A stretch of 22,683 bases of DNA from Erysipelotrichaceae bacterium UBA4808 (GCA_002402585.1 DHGC01000009.1:1-22683); one strand, 5' to 3'; positions 1 to 5,968 are shown, numbered from the stretch's first letter. Program-made: numbers and translations. The notes: generated by a model not told the origin, from the sequence alone.

Positions 1-19
1 AAACAGCCATTAGCTGTTT
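1..19 (-). terminator. Probable terminator of the MarR/MATE/YczE operon
   Basis: AAACAGC and GCTGTTT form a perfect 7-bp inverted repeat around a 5-nt loop, four bases after the stop codon of the gene at 24-668. Read on the minus strand the hairpin would run into a T-tract at or beyond the window edge, which cannot be seen. Confidence 0.5.
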
Positions 20-23
20 AATT

Positions 24-668
24 TTATGAAACTAAATCTAATTTTGTTAATCCAGGCTTCAAAGCGACCATAAACTGATGCAACAATGGCCCAAAAATAA
101 ACATACCGATAATCGTTCCTTCACGTACGGTTAGATCATTTCTAAAGATCAAAGCAACTGCAATCGCAATTAAGACCGATAAAATGTCTGCCCATTGTCG
201 AACTTTACCAAAATTCAAATGATAACGATCAGCAATGACTATACATGCACCCTCCAATGGGAAGCTGATGAAGTTGATCGTCATAACGTTTGCAACACCA
301 AAGATGATAACAAGCAATCCAAAGAGATAAAGAATCATATTTAGATAATATTGCGTGATGACGATTCCAGATAGCACATCATACAACATGAAGTTGACGA
401 CATAACCCAACAATACAGCTACAAACACTTGTAAAAACATTAAAGGTTTGAATTTTTTTCCCAACATGATCAATTGCACAACGACACAACTGATGTTCAT
501 GATCATGGAAAAGGTTCCAATTTTCATACCAATCACACTGGAGACACTCAAACTCAAAGCATCCCAAGCACCAATTCCTACAGCGGCCTTGACTGTTAGG
601 CTTGCTCCAATACCGGTGATGATGACGCCAATTGCCATAAAAATGATTTGTTTAACTATTTTGTTCAT
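24..668 (-). CDS. YczE/YitT-type integral membrane protein
   Basis: This 214-aa protein is almost entirely hydrophobic, with about five membrane segments. Its N-terminus carries the pattern GIGASLTVKAAVGIGAWDAL, typical of the YczE/YyaS/YitT group of uncharacterised bacterial membrane proteins (COG2364-like), where a G-A-x-L...G...WD.L signature is conserved. The transported substrate, if any, is unknown. The gene begins with ATG 5 nt after GAGGG and lies 52 nt behind the MATE gene, so it is most simply the third gene of the MarR-MATE operon. A TATAGT-like element in the gap could give a weak extra promoter. The family assignment is from memory of its motifs; no function is claimed. Confidence 0.8.
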   Translation of the reverse strand: MNKIVKQIIFMAIGVIITGIGASLTVKAAVGIGAWDALSLSVSSVIGMKIGTFSMIMNISCVVVQLIMLGKKFKPLMFLQVFVAVLLGYVVNFMLYDVLSGIVITQYYLNMILYLFGLLVIIFGVANVMTINFISFPLEGACIVIADRYHLNFGKVRQWADILSVLIAIAVALIFRNDLTVREGTIIGMFIFGPLLHQFMVALKPGLTKLDLVS

Positions 669-720
669 ATTTCCCTCATTCCTGCTTTACTATAACATCA
701 ATTCAATTCTGGCATAAGCC

Positions 721-2112
721 TTATACTTCAATTACCGTTTCGATAATCGGTTCTTGACTGGAATTATGGTGCAAGTGTGTTAGATCCTTCAAGACCATAA
801 AGAAAAACGTACCGGTTAAAAGTGTTGAAAGCATATCCGCAAATGGAGCAGCGTAGAGCAAGCCTTGGATTCCCCAAATTCTCGGAAAAAAGAGCACGGC
901 TGGAATCAAAAAGATAATTTGACGAGTAAGCGTCAAGAACATTGCAGATTTAGAGCGGCCAATGGCTTGAAAGAAATTAGCTCCAATGATTTGAAAGCCA
1001 ACCAAAGGAAGCATTAAGAACCATGAGTAGATCGCCATATCCCCAAAAGCTAATAATTCCGGATCTTGATTGAACATTGAAACCAACTGTTTTGGGAATA
1101 AACGTGTGATGATGAAGCCAAAGGTCACAATCATGGTTGCCGCGATCATCGCGAGCTTGATGGCTTGTTTGACACGATCATACTTTTCAGCACCAAAGTT
1201 GAAGCTAACTAAAGGTTGTACCCCTTGATTCAAACCGATGATCGGCATTAAAAGCAAGGTTTGGATACTGTTGATGACACCCATGCCAGAGACCGCCACA
1301 TCCCCTCCATACATCAATAAATTACGATTCAATAAGGTATTCAACAAGCTCCCTGCCAACTGTAAGAGAAATCCAGGCAATCCCAAAGACATGATTTTAA
1401 TGACGATAGGTCTGCTGAGGACGAAGTTTTTCACATGAAACTTCATTCGACTGTGTTTGCCAAAAAAATAGAGAACGACCCATGTTGCAGAGATGCCTTG
1501 GGCAATGATCGTAGCCCATGCGGCTCCACCCATCCCCATTTTAAACACATAGATAAACAATGGATCTAAGACGATATTGGTTCCAGCCCCTAGAAACATC
1601 GTATACATAGCTATTTTAGGACTGCCATCCGCACGAATGAAATGATTCAAACCCATGCTTATCATTTGGAACACAACACCAAAGAAAATGATCCGCATAT
1701 AATCCATCGAATAAGGCAAAATCGTATCACTCGCTCCAAATAGCTTGAGGAGCGGTTCTAAAAAGACTTGACCAAAAATCATATATGCTGCACCTGACAA
1801 AACCAATAATACAAACGAATTCCCCAATACTTTTTCAGCTTCTTCTTCACGTTTTTGGCCTAAACGCATCGAAAATAGCGTTGCGCCACCAACACCAAAC
1901 AAAACACCCATGGCTAATGTTATCAACATCAAGGGAAAACCAATCGTGATTCCAGCCAACCCATTCTTACCAATATCCGCCGCATTCCCAATAAAGATTC
2001 GATCAACGATATTATAAAGTGCGCTTACCATCATCCCAACAATCGCTGGTATGGAGAAGCGGATGAGTAAAGTGCTTATTTTCTCTGTCTCAAGTGGATT
2101 ATGATGTGTCAT
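721..2112 (-). CDS. MATE family multidrug efflux transporter (MepA-like)
   Basis: The 463-aa product has the usual length and about 12 membrane segments of a MATE cation-coupled multidrug exporter, built as two similar halves. The opening (LLIRFSIPAIVGMMVSALYNIVDRIFIGN) is the standard MatE start seen in MepA-type pumps, and GLNQGVQPLVSFNFGAEKYDRV in the second half is also family-typical. It would act in the cytoplasmic membrane, expelling cationic drugs using an ion gradient. Its ATG overlaps the stop of the upstream MarR gene by ATGA and has AAGGAGT about 6 nt upstream, so translation is coupled. The arrangement resembles Staphylococcus mepR-mepA, where the MarR protein represses the pump. 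The substrate range cannot be read from sequence. Confidence 0.92.
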   Translation of the reverse strand: MTHHNPLETEKISTLLIRFSIPAIVGMMVSALYNIVDRIFIGNAADIGKNGLAGITIGFPLMLITLAMGVLFGVGGATLFSMRLGQKREEEAEKVLGNSFVLLVLSGAAYMIFGQVFLEPLLKLFGASDTILPYSMDYMRIIFFGVVFQMISMGLNHFIRADGSPKIAMYTMFLGAGTNIVLDPLFIYVFKMGMGGAAWATIIAQGISATWVVLYFFGKHSRMKFHVKNFVLSRPIVIKIMSLGLPGFLLQLAGSLLNTLLNRNLLMYGGDVAVSGMGVINSIQTLLLMPIIGLNQGVQPLVSFNFGAEKYDRVKQAIKLAMIAATMIVTFGFIITRLFPKQLVSMFNQDPELLAFGDMAIYSWFLMLPLVGFQIIGANFFQAIGRSKSAMFLTLTRQIIFLIPAVLFFPRIWGIQGLLYAAPFADMLSTLLTGTFFFMVLKDLTHLHHNSSQEPIIETVIEV

Positions 2113-2567
2113 TTCAAGACTCCTTTTTTATCTGCTTCAACTTTATCCACCATCGCTTCCAAACCATTGATGATAATATTTAAAGTCTGCATATTCATAG
2201 ACTCAGTCAAAAGCGCATTCCATGATCTCACAGAATCACGAACATCTTTCTCTACCAACCGTGCTTGATCTGTCAGATGAAGATGATTACATCGCCGATC
2301 CTCCACAGCTTTGTGGCGAATGATGAATCCACGCTCTTCAAGCGATTGAACCGTTCGTGTCACCGCTGCTTTATCGATATTCAAGAAACCTACGATCGCA
2401 TCTTGAGTCGACCCATCGTGATGATATAGATAGAGCAAAATTGGTAAGTCTTTCGCATTGATTCCACAGTCTTTTAGATTATGATTGTGGTGTGCTTGAG
2501 CTTGACGATGTAAGATAGATATCATTCTTCCAATACTTCGTTTAGCCTTGTTTTCTTGTTCGTTCAT
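2109..2567 (-). CDS. MarR family transcriptional regulator (MepR-like)
   Basis: This 152-aa protein has a MarR winged helix-turn-helix. The recognition helix is near residues 66-82 (KAAVTRTVQSLEERGFI), followed by the wing signature DRR...LHLT at 90-99. It is followed without a gap by a MATE pump, so it probably represses its own operon and is released by drug ligands, as MepR does; that is inference. The start is odd: a consensus promoter places the -10 TATAAT only 7 nt before the ATG and there is no Shine-Dalgarno sequence (see finding). An internal ATG at codon 15 has a GGAAG too close to serve, and alignment with MepR (RMIS motif) fits the longer start, so 2567 is kept. Confidence 0.9.
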   Translation of the reverse strand: MNEQENKAKRSIGRMISILHRQAQAHHNHNLKDCGINAKDLPILLYLYHHDGSTQDAIVGFLNIDKAAVTRTVQSLEERGFIIRHKAVEDRRCNHLHLTDQARLVEKDVRDSVRSWNALLTESMNMQTLNIIINGLEAMVDKVEADKKGVLK

Positions 2568-2574
2568 GGGTGAA

Positions 2575-2604
2575 ATTATATGCTTAATTTGGTTGACATG
2601 TCAA
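2575..2604 (-). promoter_or_regulatory. MarR operon promoter with palindromic operator
   Basis: On the minus strand TTGACA (2604-2599) and TATAAT (2580-2575) are separated by 18 bp, a full consensus sigma-A promoter. The -35 lies inside the perfect 14-bp palindrome GTTGACATGTCAAC (2592-2605), a dyad of the size MarR dimers bind. A repressor here would cover the -35. The predicted start point falls on or next to the ATG. Confidence 0.8.
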
Positions 2605-2632
2605 CGAATCTTCTCACAAAAAAATACAAGAC

Positions 2633-2660
2633 AAAAAAATACAAGCTCATGCTTGTATTT
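2633..2660 (-). terminator. Rho-independent terminator of tupA
   Basis: AAATACAAGC / GCTTGTATTT (2637-2646 and 2651-2660) form a perfect 10-bp stem with a TCAT loop, and on the minus strand the stem runs into seven T residues. The 14-bp block CAAAAAAATACAAG (2632-2645) is repeated exactly at 2617-2630, so the 3' arm and T-tract are present twice in tandem. Confidence 0.85.
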
Positions 2661-2678
2661 AGATGTAATCACGAAGCT

Positions 2679-3521
2679 TCAGTTTGTAAAGAACAGTGCT
2701 TCCCCATACGTGTCTTTACCGTATTCCGCAATCAGCTTCAAGGTGGATTCACTTAACATCCACGTTTCAAATACTTTAGCCGTCTCCGCATCCACGTTTG
2801 TAACCTTATCAGGATTGATCACAATCACAGAATAATCATTTCTTAAATCAGGACTTGCACTGACAATAACTTTTGATGAGAGCTGGTCTTGCATAGACAG
2901 ATAAGTAGCCAAGTCCGTCAAGGTATAGGCGCTTTCTTCACTGGCCATTGTCAAGGTAGCACCCATGCCGGTACCTGCAGAGATATAGAAATCTGTTTCC
3001 TTGCTTAAACTCTCATAATCCAACTCAGCTAATTTCCAAATCGCTTTTTCTTTGGAGTGGGTTCCAGAATTATCACCACGTGATACAAACTTGGATTTTG
3101 CATCACGAATCTTGATGAACGCATCTTTAGCACTTAAATCTTTAACACCCGCTGGATCTGTTTCAGGTCCAACGATCACAAAGAAGTTATACATAAACGT
3201 TGAACGTTGAATACCATAACCTTCTTCCACAAATGTATTCTCAGCCGCTGGTGAGTGTACCAATAAAACATCTGCATCACCTCTTTGCCCAGCTTCAATC
3301 GCAGCCCCAGACCCCATTGAAACGATTTCCATTTCAATATTAGCTTCTTCAAGCAAATACGGTCTTAAATATTCCATCAAACCACTATCATTGACAGATG
3401 TGGTCGTTGTGAGCCGCAATACTTTCGGTTCTTCAGGAACAAGTGGCTCATCAATTTCCTGAGCTTGACATCCAAACATAAACATTACCAATAAAATGGA
3501 CAATACTTTACTTCTAAACAT
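2679..3521 (-). CDS. tupA: Tungstate ABC transporter substrate-binding lipoprotein TupA
   Basis: This is the extracytoplasmic tungstate-binding protein of a TupABC importer. Counting from the chosen ATG it has 280 aa. A lipoprotein signal ends at Cys18 (MFGC). The oxyanion-binding TTTTS motif sits at 38-42, GDADVLLVHSPA at 81-92, SRGDNSGTH at 147-155 and GMGATLTMASE at 185-195; all are typical of the TupA family rather than ModA. A longer open frame starts at 3578 but adds 19 residues before the signal peptide; AAAGGGG stands 4 nt before 3521 and the promoter overlaps the longer start, so 3521 is preferred. No permease (tupB) or ATPase (tupC) gene lies in the window. The leader (about 42 nt) is long for this region and is complementary to the divergent RNA at 3642-3797. 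Confidence 0.93.
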   Translation of the reverse strand: MFRSKVLSILLVMFMFGCQAQEIDEPLVPEEPKVLRLTTTTSVNDSGLMEYLRPYLLEEANIEMEIVSMGSGAAIEAGQRGDADVLLVHSPAAENTFVEEGYGIQRSTFMYNFFVIVGPETDPAGVKDLSAKDAFIKIRDAKSKFVSRGDNSGTHSKEKAIWKLAELDYESLSKETDFYISAGTGMGATLTMASEESAYTLTDLATYLSMQDQLSSKVIVSASPDLRNDYSVIVINPDKVTNVDAETAKVFETWMLSESTLKLIAEYGKDTYGEALFFTN

Positions 3522-3551
3522 ACTACCCCTTTCCGAGGTTTTGCACAAAAA

Positions 3552-3563
3552 AACCCCAACACT
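3552..3563. repeat. 12-bp repeat shared by tupA leader and antisense RNA loop
   Basis: AACCCCAACACT on the plus strand occurs here and again at 3750-3761, in the same orientation. Here it is the template of the predicted first 12 nt of tupA mRNA (AGUGUUGGGGUU). At 3750-3761 it forms the loop of a hairpin in the plus-strand RNA. The two transcripts can therefore pair over 12 nt. Confidence 0.9.
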
Positions 3564-3569
3564 ACTATT

Positions 3570-3599
3570 ATTATACAACTAGCGAGCAAAGTATGTAAG
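3570..3599 (-). promoter_or_regulatory. tupA promoter
   Basis: On the minus strand CTTACA (3599-3594) and TATAAT (3575-3570) are separated by 18 bp. The start point is predicted near 3563. It stands back to back with the plus-strand promoter at 3607-3635; the two -35 boxes are 7 bp apart. Confidence 0.7.
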
Positions 3600-3606
3600 G
3601 GCTTAC

Positions 3607-3635
3607 TTGAATCTTAATTCATTTCGTTTTATAAT
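3607..3635 (+). promoter_or_regulatory. Promoter of the riboswitch-like RNA
   Basis: TTGAAT (3607-3612) and TATAAT (3630-3635) are exactly 17 bp apart on the plus strand, a strong sigma-A promoter. Transcription should begin near 3642, which is precisely where the first paired strand of the aptamer starts. Confidence 0.8.
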
Positions 3636-3640
3636 GTGAA

Positions 3641-3726
3641 CAGTTCCGAGTTCAGCTCTCTACATAGAGACTGAACCGATGGGTTATGTTGGAAACGGCA
3701 TGGCCTCCCCTTTTGGAAAGGGACTG
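3641..3726 (+). promoter_or_regulatory. Molybdenum cofactor (Moco) riboswitch-like aptamer
   Basis: A compact junction fold is visible. P1 pairs CAGTTCC (3641-3647) with GGGACTG (3720-3726). P2 pairs GTTCAG/CTGAAC (3650-3655, 3671-3676), extended by TCTCT/AGAGA over an ACAT loop. P3 pairs ATGTTG/CGGCAT (3686-3701) around a GAAA tetraloop. Unpaired blocks TCCGAG, ACCGATGGGT and GCCTCCC at the junctions match what I recall of the Moco RNA motif (RF01055), in which a GNRA-capped P3 separates Moco from the shorter tungsten-cofactor form. The adjacent tungstate-binding gene supports the reading. A covariance-model search was not possible here. Confidence 0.72.
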
Positions 3727-3739
3727 CACAATTTAACAT

Positions 3740-3773
3740 GCAGCCCTTTAACCCCAACACTCTAAAGGGCTGC
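3740..3773 (+). other. Switch hairpin with C-rich antisense loop
   Basis: GCAGCCCTTTA (3740-3750) and TAAAGGGCTGC (3763-3773) form a perfect 11-bp stem closing a 12-nt loop, ACCCCAACACTC. No T-tract follows on either strand, so it is not an ordinary terminator. The left arm can instead pair with AAAGGGACTGCA (3717-3728), which contains the P1 strand of the aptamer; only one of P1 plus hairpin, or the alternative helix, can form at a time. Confidence 0.75.
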
Positions 3774-3778
3774 ACCTT

Positions 3779-3797
3779 ACGCTATCAAGCGTTTTTT
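3779..3797 (+). terminator. Short terminator of the plus-strand RNA
   Basis: ACGCT (3779-3783), loop ATCA, AGCGT (3788-3792) then TTTTT. The stem is only 5 bp, so termination may be weak or may depend on the larger hairpin just upstream. It overlaps the last codons of the convergent gene. Confidence 0.5.
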
Positions 3798-4078
3798 ATT
3801 GGGAAAATGTCTAATTTTGCAGACTTGATGTAATCTTTTTTAATTTCTTGTAGCTTCAAGAAATGTTCACTTTGCTTATGTGTTTCAAAGGCTTCTTCGT
3901 TCTCCCATTTTTCCAACAAAAAGAGCTGATTTTTTTCATCAACTGGAAAGTAGTAGTCATAAGCATGATTCCCAGTTTCTGCTTTTGATTTCTGTGGAAT
4001 CTGATATTCATTTAATACATTCATAAAAGCATCGCGTTGGCCATCAAACAATTCATAATACACATGTAATATAATCAT
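3785..4078 (-). CDS. ABM-domain (YgiN-like) putative quinol monooxygenase
   Basis: A 97-aa protein with the size and pattern of single-domain antibiotic-biosynthesis-monooxygenase (ABM) proteins: an N-terminal strand ending in Y-E-L, the central FLLEKWENEEAFETHKQSEHF stretch (family pattern E-x-W-x(6)-H-x(3)-H/F), and a C-terminal strand. Such ferredoxin-like dimers include quinol and haem-related oxygenases, but many members have no known substrate. The start is supported by GGGAGGA 4-5 nt upstream. It is the last gene of the three-gene operon starting at 5295, 12 nt behind the 87-aa gene. Its stop overlaps the terminator of the plus-strand RNA. Confidence 0.82.
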   Translation of the reverse strand: MIILHVYYELFDGQRDAFMNVLNEYQIPQKSKAETGNHAYDYYFPVDEKNQLFLLEKWENEEAFETHKQSEHFLKLQEIKKDYIKSAKLDIFPIKNA

Positions 4079-4090
4079 ATGTCCTCCCTG

Positions 4091-4354
4091 TTAATCTTCT
4101 TTGATTCCATGATAACGTAAAAACGCTAAAACATTGCTTGTTAATAACTTCTTTGTAAATAATTCACGATACTGTACAGTTTTTTCTTTGCCTTCAGCTC
4201 GTAATTTCGCCAATTCTTCGACAATCTCACCCTGAGACGCAAGCATCTTGGTATGAAATTCTTCAAACTTTGCTAGACGCTCAATCGCATCTTTGAGTTC
4301 AACACCCTCATTCAGTTTCCATTGATCATCTTGCTTTACAGTCAAACGTTTCAT
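4091..4354 (-). CDS. Conserved hypothetical protein, 87 aa
   Basis: A small charged, helix-rich soluble protein. The opening MKRLTVKQDDQWKLNEGVELKDAIERLAKFEEFH resembles the start of short proteins common in Firmicutes genomes and phages (MKRLT...G....DAI.RLA.FED pattern), and the later EELAKLRAEGKEKTVQYRELFTKKL is also typical of the cellular version. I know of no established function. Its ATG overlaps the stop of the upstream oxidoreductase gene (ATGA, 4351-4354), so the two are translationally coupled, and the ABM gene follows after 12 nt. No membrane segment or signal peptide is seen. Confidence 0.75.
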   Translation of the reverse strand: MKRLTVKQDDQWKLNEGVELKDAIERLAKFEEFHTKMLASQGEIVEELAKLRAEGKEKTVQYRELFTKKLLTSNVLAFLRYHGIKED

Positions 4355-5295
4355 CCGATTGCCTCACTTGTGATCAATTCAATGATTTTAGAGCTCATTG
4401 CTTCACTCATCCACGGACTTTCTGTTAAACCATCGTGAATGCATTGAGCAAAATGTTCAATTTCAAACTTGAATTCACTTTCAAACGCCAATTTTATGGT
4501 CTCTTCTTCACAACCATAGACCTCCAGAAAATAATAGGGGTTCTTTGAAAAACGAGGGATACGAATCTTGCCCAAATCACCATAAATCGTGAAGTGATTA
4601 TCCGTTTCAACACCAATCCCACCTTTGACGCTTGCTAGGACACGATTCTCAAATCTAAGCAACATGTGTGTCAGATCATCAGAACCTTGTTCATTGAGCA
4701 TTGTCATCTTCTTCATTTCAACGACATTCAAACCCATTAGTGATAAAGCAACGGTCAAAGGATAAACACCCACATCCATCATGCCTCCACCCATCCGCTT
4801 TGGATCAAAGACCCAATGGTTTGTTATTGGGAAACGATAGGTATAAGAACCTTCCAAATAACGAACATCTCCGATCACACCTTCTTGGATTGCTTTACGT
4901 ATTGCATCCCATGTTGGCGTAAAGATGGTTTTGTTTGCCTCCATCAAAATCAAGCTTTTATCTTTAGCGAGTTTGAAAAGAGCGTGTACGGTCTCTTCAT
5001 CTTTAACGAATGGCTTTTCACAGATAACATGCTTATTATGATTCAAGCACAAGCGAATATGTTCTTCATGCATGAAGGGTGGTGTTGCGATGTATACAGC
5101 ATCCAAATCATCACATTCAAGCATTTCCTCATAAGATCCATAGGCTTTCTCAATCCCAAACTTTTCTGCGAATTGTACAGCGCGACCCAATTCACGTGCC
5201 GCACATGCGATGACCTTCACATTACTTAACTCCAATGCTCCCTTCATAAAACGTTGAGCTATCTTTCCACATCCAATGATTCCAATGTTTAGCAT
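4351..5295 (-). CDS. Gfo/Idh/MocA family NAD(P)-dependent oxidoreductase
   Basis: The 314-aa protein starts with a Rossmann fold (IGIIGCGKIA, residues 4-13) and has the family's EKP motif (CEKPF, 92-96), whose lysine is catalytic, and GGGMMDVGVYPL (169-180), the D-x-G-x-x-x segment near the active site. These enzymes oxidise or reduce sugars, inositols, sugar acids or dihydrodiols with NAD(P). The substrate cannot be assigned. AAAGAGG lies 8 nt before the ATG. It heads an operon with an 87-aa protein and an ABM protein, so the three may act on one metabolite, but nothing in the sequence names it. Confidence 0.92.
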   Translation of the reverse strand: MLNIGIIGCGKIAQRFMKGALELSNVKVIACAARELGRAVQFAEKFGIEKAYGSYEEMLECDDLDAVYIATPPFMHEEHIRLCLNHNKHVICEKPFVKDEETVHALFKLAKDKSLILMEANKTIFTPTWDAIRKAIQEGVIGDVRYLEGSYTYRFPITNHWVFDPKRMGGGMMDVGVYPLTVALSLMGLNVVEMKKMTMLNEQGSDDLTHMLLRFENRVLASVKGGIGVETDNHFTIYGDLGKIRIPRFSKNPYYFLEVYGCEEETIKLAFESEFKFEIEHFAQCIHDGLTESPWMSEAMSSKIIELITSEAIG

Positions 5296-5314
5296 CGTTC
5301 ATACCTCTTTTTAA

Positions 5315-5344
5315 TTTTAACACAGTGCTTATCCAAGCTCACAA
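5315..5344 (-). promoter_or_regulatory. Possible promoter of the oxidoreductase operon
   Basis: Minus-strand TTGTGA (5344-5339), 18 bp, TTAAAA (5320-5315). The match is moderate. The predicted leader of about 13 nt fits the short leaders of neighbouring genes. The -35 directly abuts the terminator of the preceding CarD-like gene. Confidence 0.4.
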
Positions 5345-5369
5345 AAAAACCAAATCAAACGACTTGGTT
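5343..5369 (-). terminator. Rho-independent terminator of the CarD-like gene
   Basis: On the minus strand AACCAAGTC and GATTTGGTT pair over 9 bp (one G-U) around GTTT, followed by TTTTT. It begins 4 nt after the stop of the gene at 5374. Confidence 0.85.
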
Positions 5370-5373
5370 CTGT

Positions 5374-5880
5374 TTATTGATCTAATATATGATTGATATG
5401 ATCACTGACCTGATCCATCTCAATATTCAAAGCATAAGCCAACTCTTGATTAAAGAGATTCTCAGCTTTCTCAAAATACTTGATTTCCAATTGTGGGATG
5501 GGTCTTGGTTTGTCTTGGGCAGAATTCAAGCGCTTGAACTCAAAGATCGACTTGATGACCTTCGCCCACTCATCGATATCCCATGTCGCAATCTGTTGCT
5601 TATAATATTGCTCACGATCCCGTACATCCTTGTACCATTCGACTTCCACATTAGGTAAACGTTTGATCAATGCAATCGCTTCATCATGCGTCAAAACTGG
5701 ACGCATAAAATTAGCCGTATCCACAGGAATCTTGATCAAGGTTGAATCACATTGATCATAAACTTTTTCCATTAGATAATACGGACGTGGCTTTTGGTTC
5801 ATCACACTTATCTTTTTGATTTCCTTAATGCGACAAAGACCATAATTCTGATAACAGACCACATCGTTCACTTGATACAT
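5374..5880 (-). CDS. CarD-like transcriptional regulator
   Basis: A 168-aa protein whose first 60 residues (MYQVNDVVCYQNYGLCRIKEI...YYLMEKVYD....LIKIPVD) match the CarD/CdnL/TRCF RNA-polymerase-interaction domain, followed by an alpha-helical C-terminal part as in CarD and Bacillus YdeB. CarD proteins bind the RNAP beta subunit and adjust open-complex stability. Whether this one contacts DNA as mycobacterial CarD does is not shown. The ATG has GAGGTGA 4 nt upstream. The gene is monocistronic: a TATAAT promoter element lies just upstream and a strong terminator just downstream. Confidence 0.88.
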   Translation of the reverse strand: MYQVNDVVCYQNYGLCRIKEIKKISVMNQKPRPYYLMEKVYDQCDSTLIKIPVDTANFMRPVLTHDEAIALIKRLPNVEVEWYKDVRDREQYYKQQIATWDIDEWAKVIKSIFEFKRLNSAQDKPRPIPQLEIKYFEKAENLFNQELAYALNIEMDQVSDHINHILDQ

Positions 5881-5900
5881 TTTTCACCTCAGCTAACGTT

Positions 5901-5906
5901 ATTATA
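5901..5906 (-). promoter_or_regulatory. -10 element of the CarD-like gene
   Basis: A perfect TATAAT on the minus strand, 20 nt before the ATG. No good -35 is seen 16-18 bp upstream (TTAGAA is the best). The predicted leader is about 14 nt. Confidence 0.5.
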
Positions 5907-5968
5907 GCATTTTTGGCCCCATTATTCTAATAGTAGTTCACTGGGCATTGGTTTCTCGGGTGTAACAG

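Larger units (their letters stand above)
3642..3797 (+). ncRNA. Free-standing riboswitch-controlled antisense RNA (proposed)
   Basis: Promoter, aptamer, 11-bp hairpin and a short terminator follow one another within about 155 nt, and no gene on the plus strand lies behind them: the next feature is the end of a minus-strand gene, and the next plus-strand gene begins at 12326. The only plus-strand frame after the terminator is 8 codons. The 12-nt loop ACCCCAACACTC (3751-3762) is antisense to the predicted 5' end of tupA mRNA. I infer a regulatory RNA that senses a molybdopterin-type ligand and acts on tupA. A relic riboswitch that lost its gene is the main alternative. Its 3' end would overlap the 3' end of the convergent gene at 3785. 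Confidence 0.6.

Noticed and set aside
3522..3578. Longer TupA start at 3578
   Set aside because: It would put 19 residues in front of a standard lipoprotein signal and begins inside the predicted promoter; the ribosome binding site serves 3521.
3642..3726. c-di-GMP-I riboswitch, because of the GCCTCC block and the PilZ synthase in the window
   Set aside because: The GEMM-I hallmarks (CACGCACAGGGCAAACC-like P1b loop and GGGACGCAAAGCCTCC) are missing, while junctions and GNRA-capped P3 fit Moco better.
3740..3773. Simple terminator of the ABM gene or of the plus-strand RNA
   Set aside because: The 11-bp stem is strong, but no T-tract follows on either strand (ACCTTACG on plus, ATGTTAAA on minus), and the left arm also pairs with aptamer P1.
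4816..5229. 137-aa plus-strand open frame opposite the oxidoreductase gene
   Set aside because: It is an antisense shadow of a well-supported Gfo/Idh/MocA gene, with no ribosome binding site or recognisable domain.
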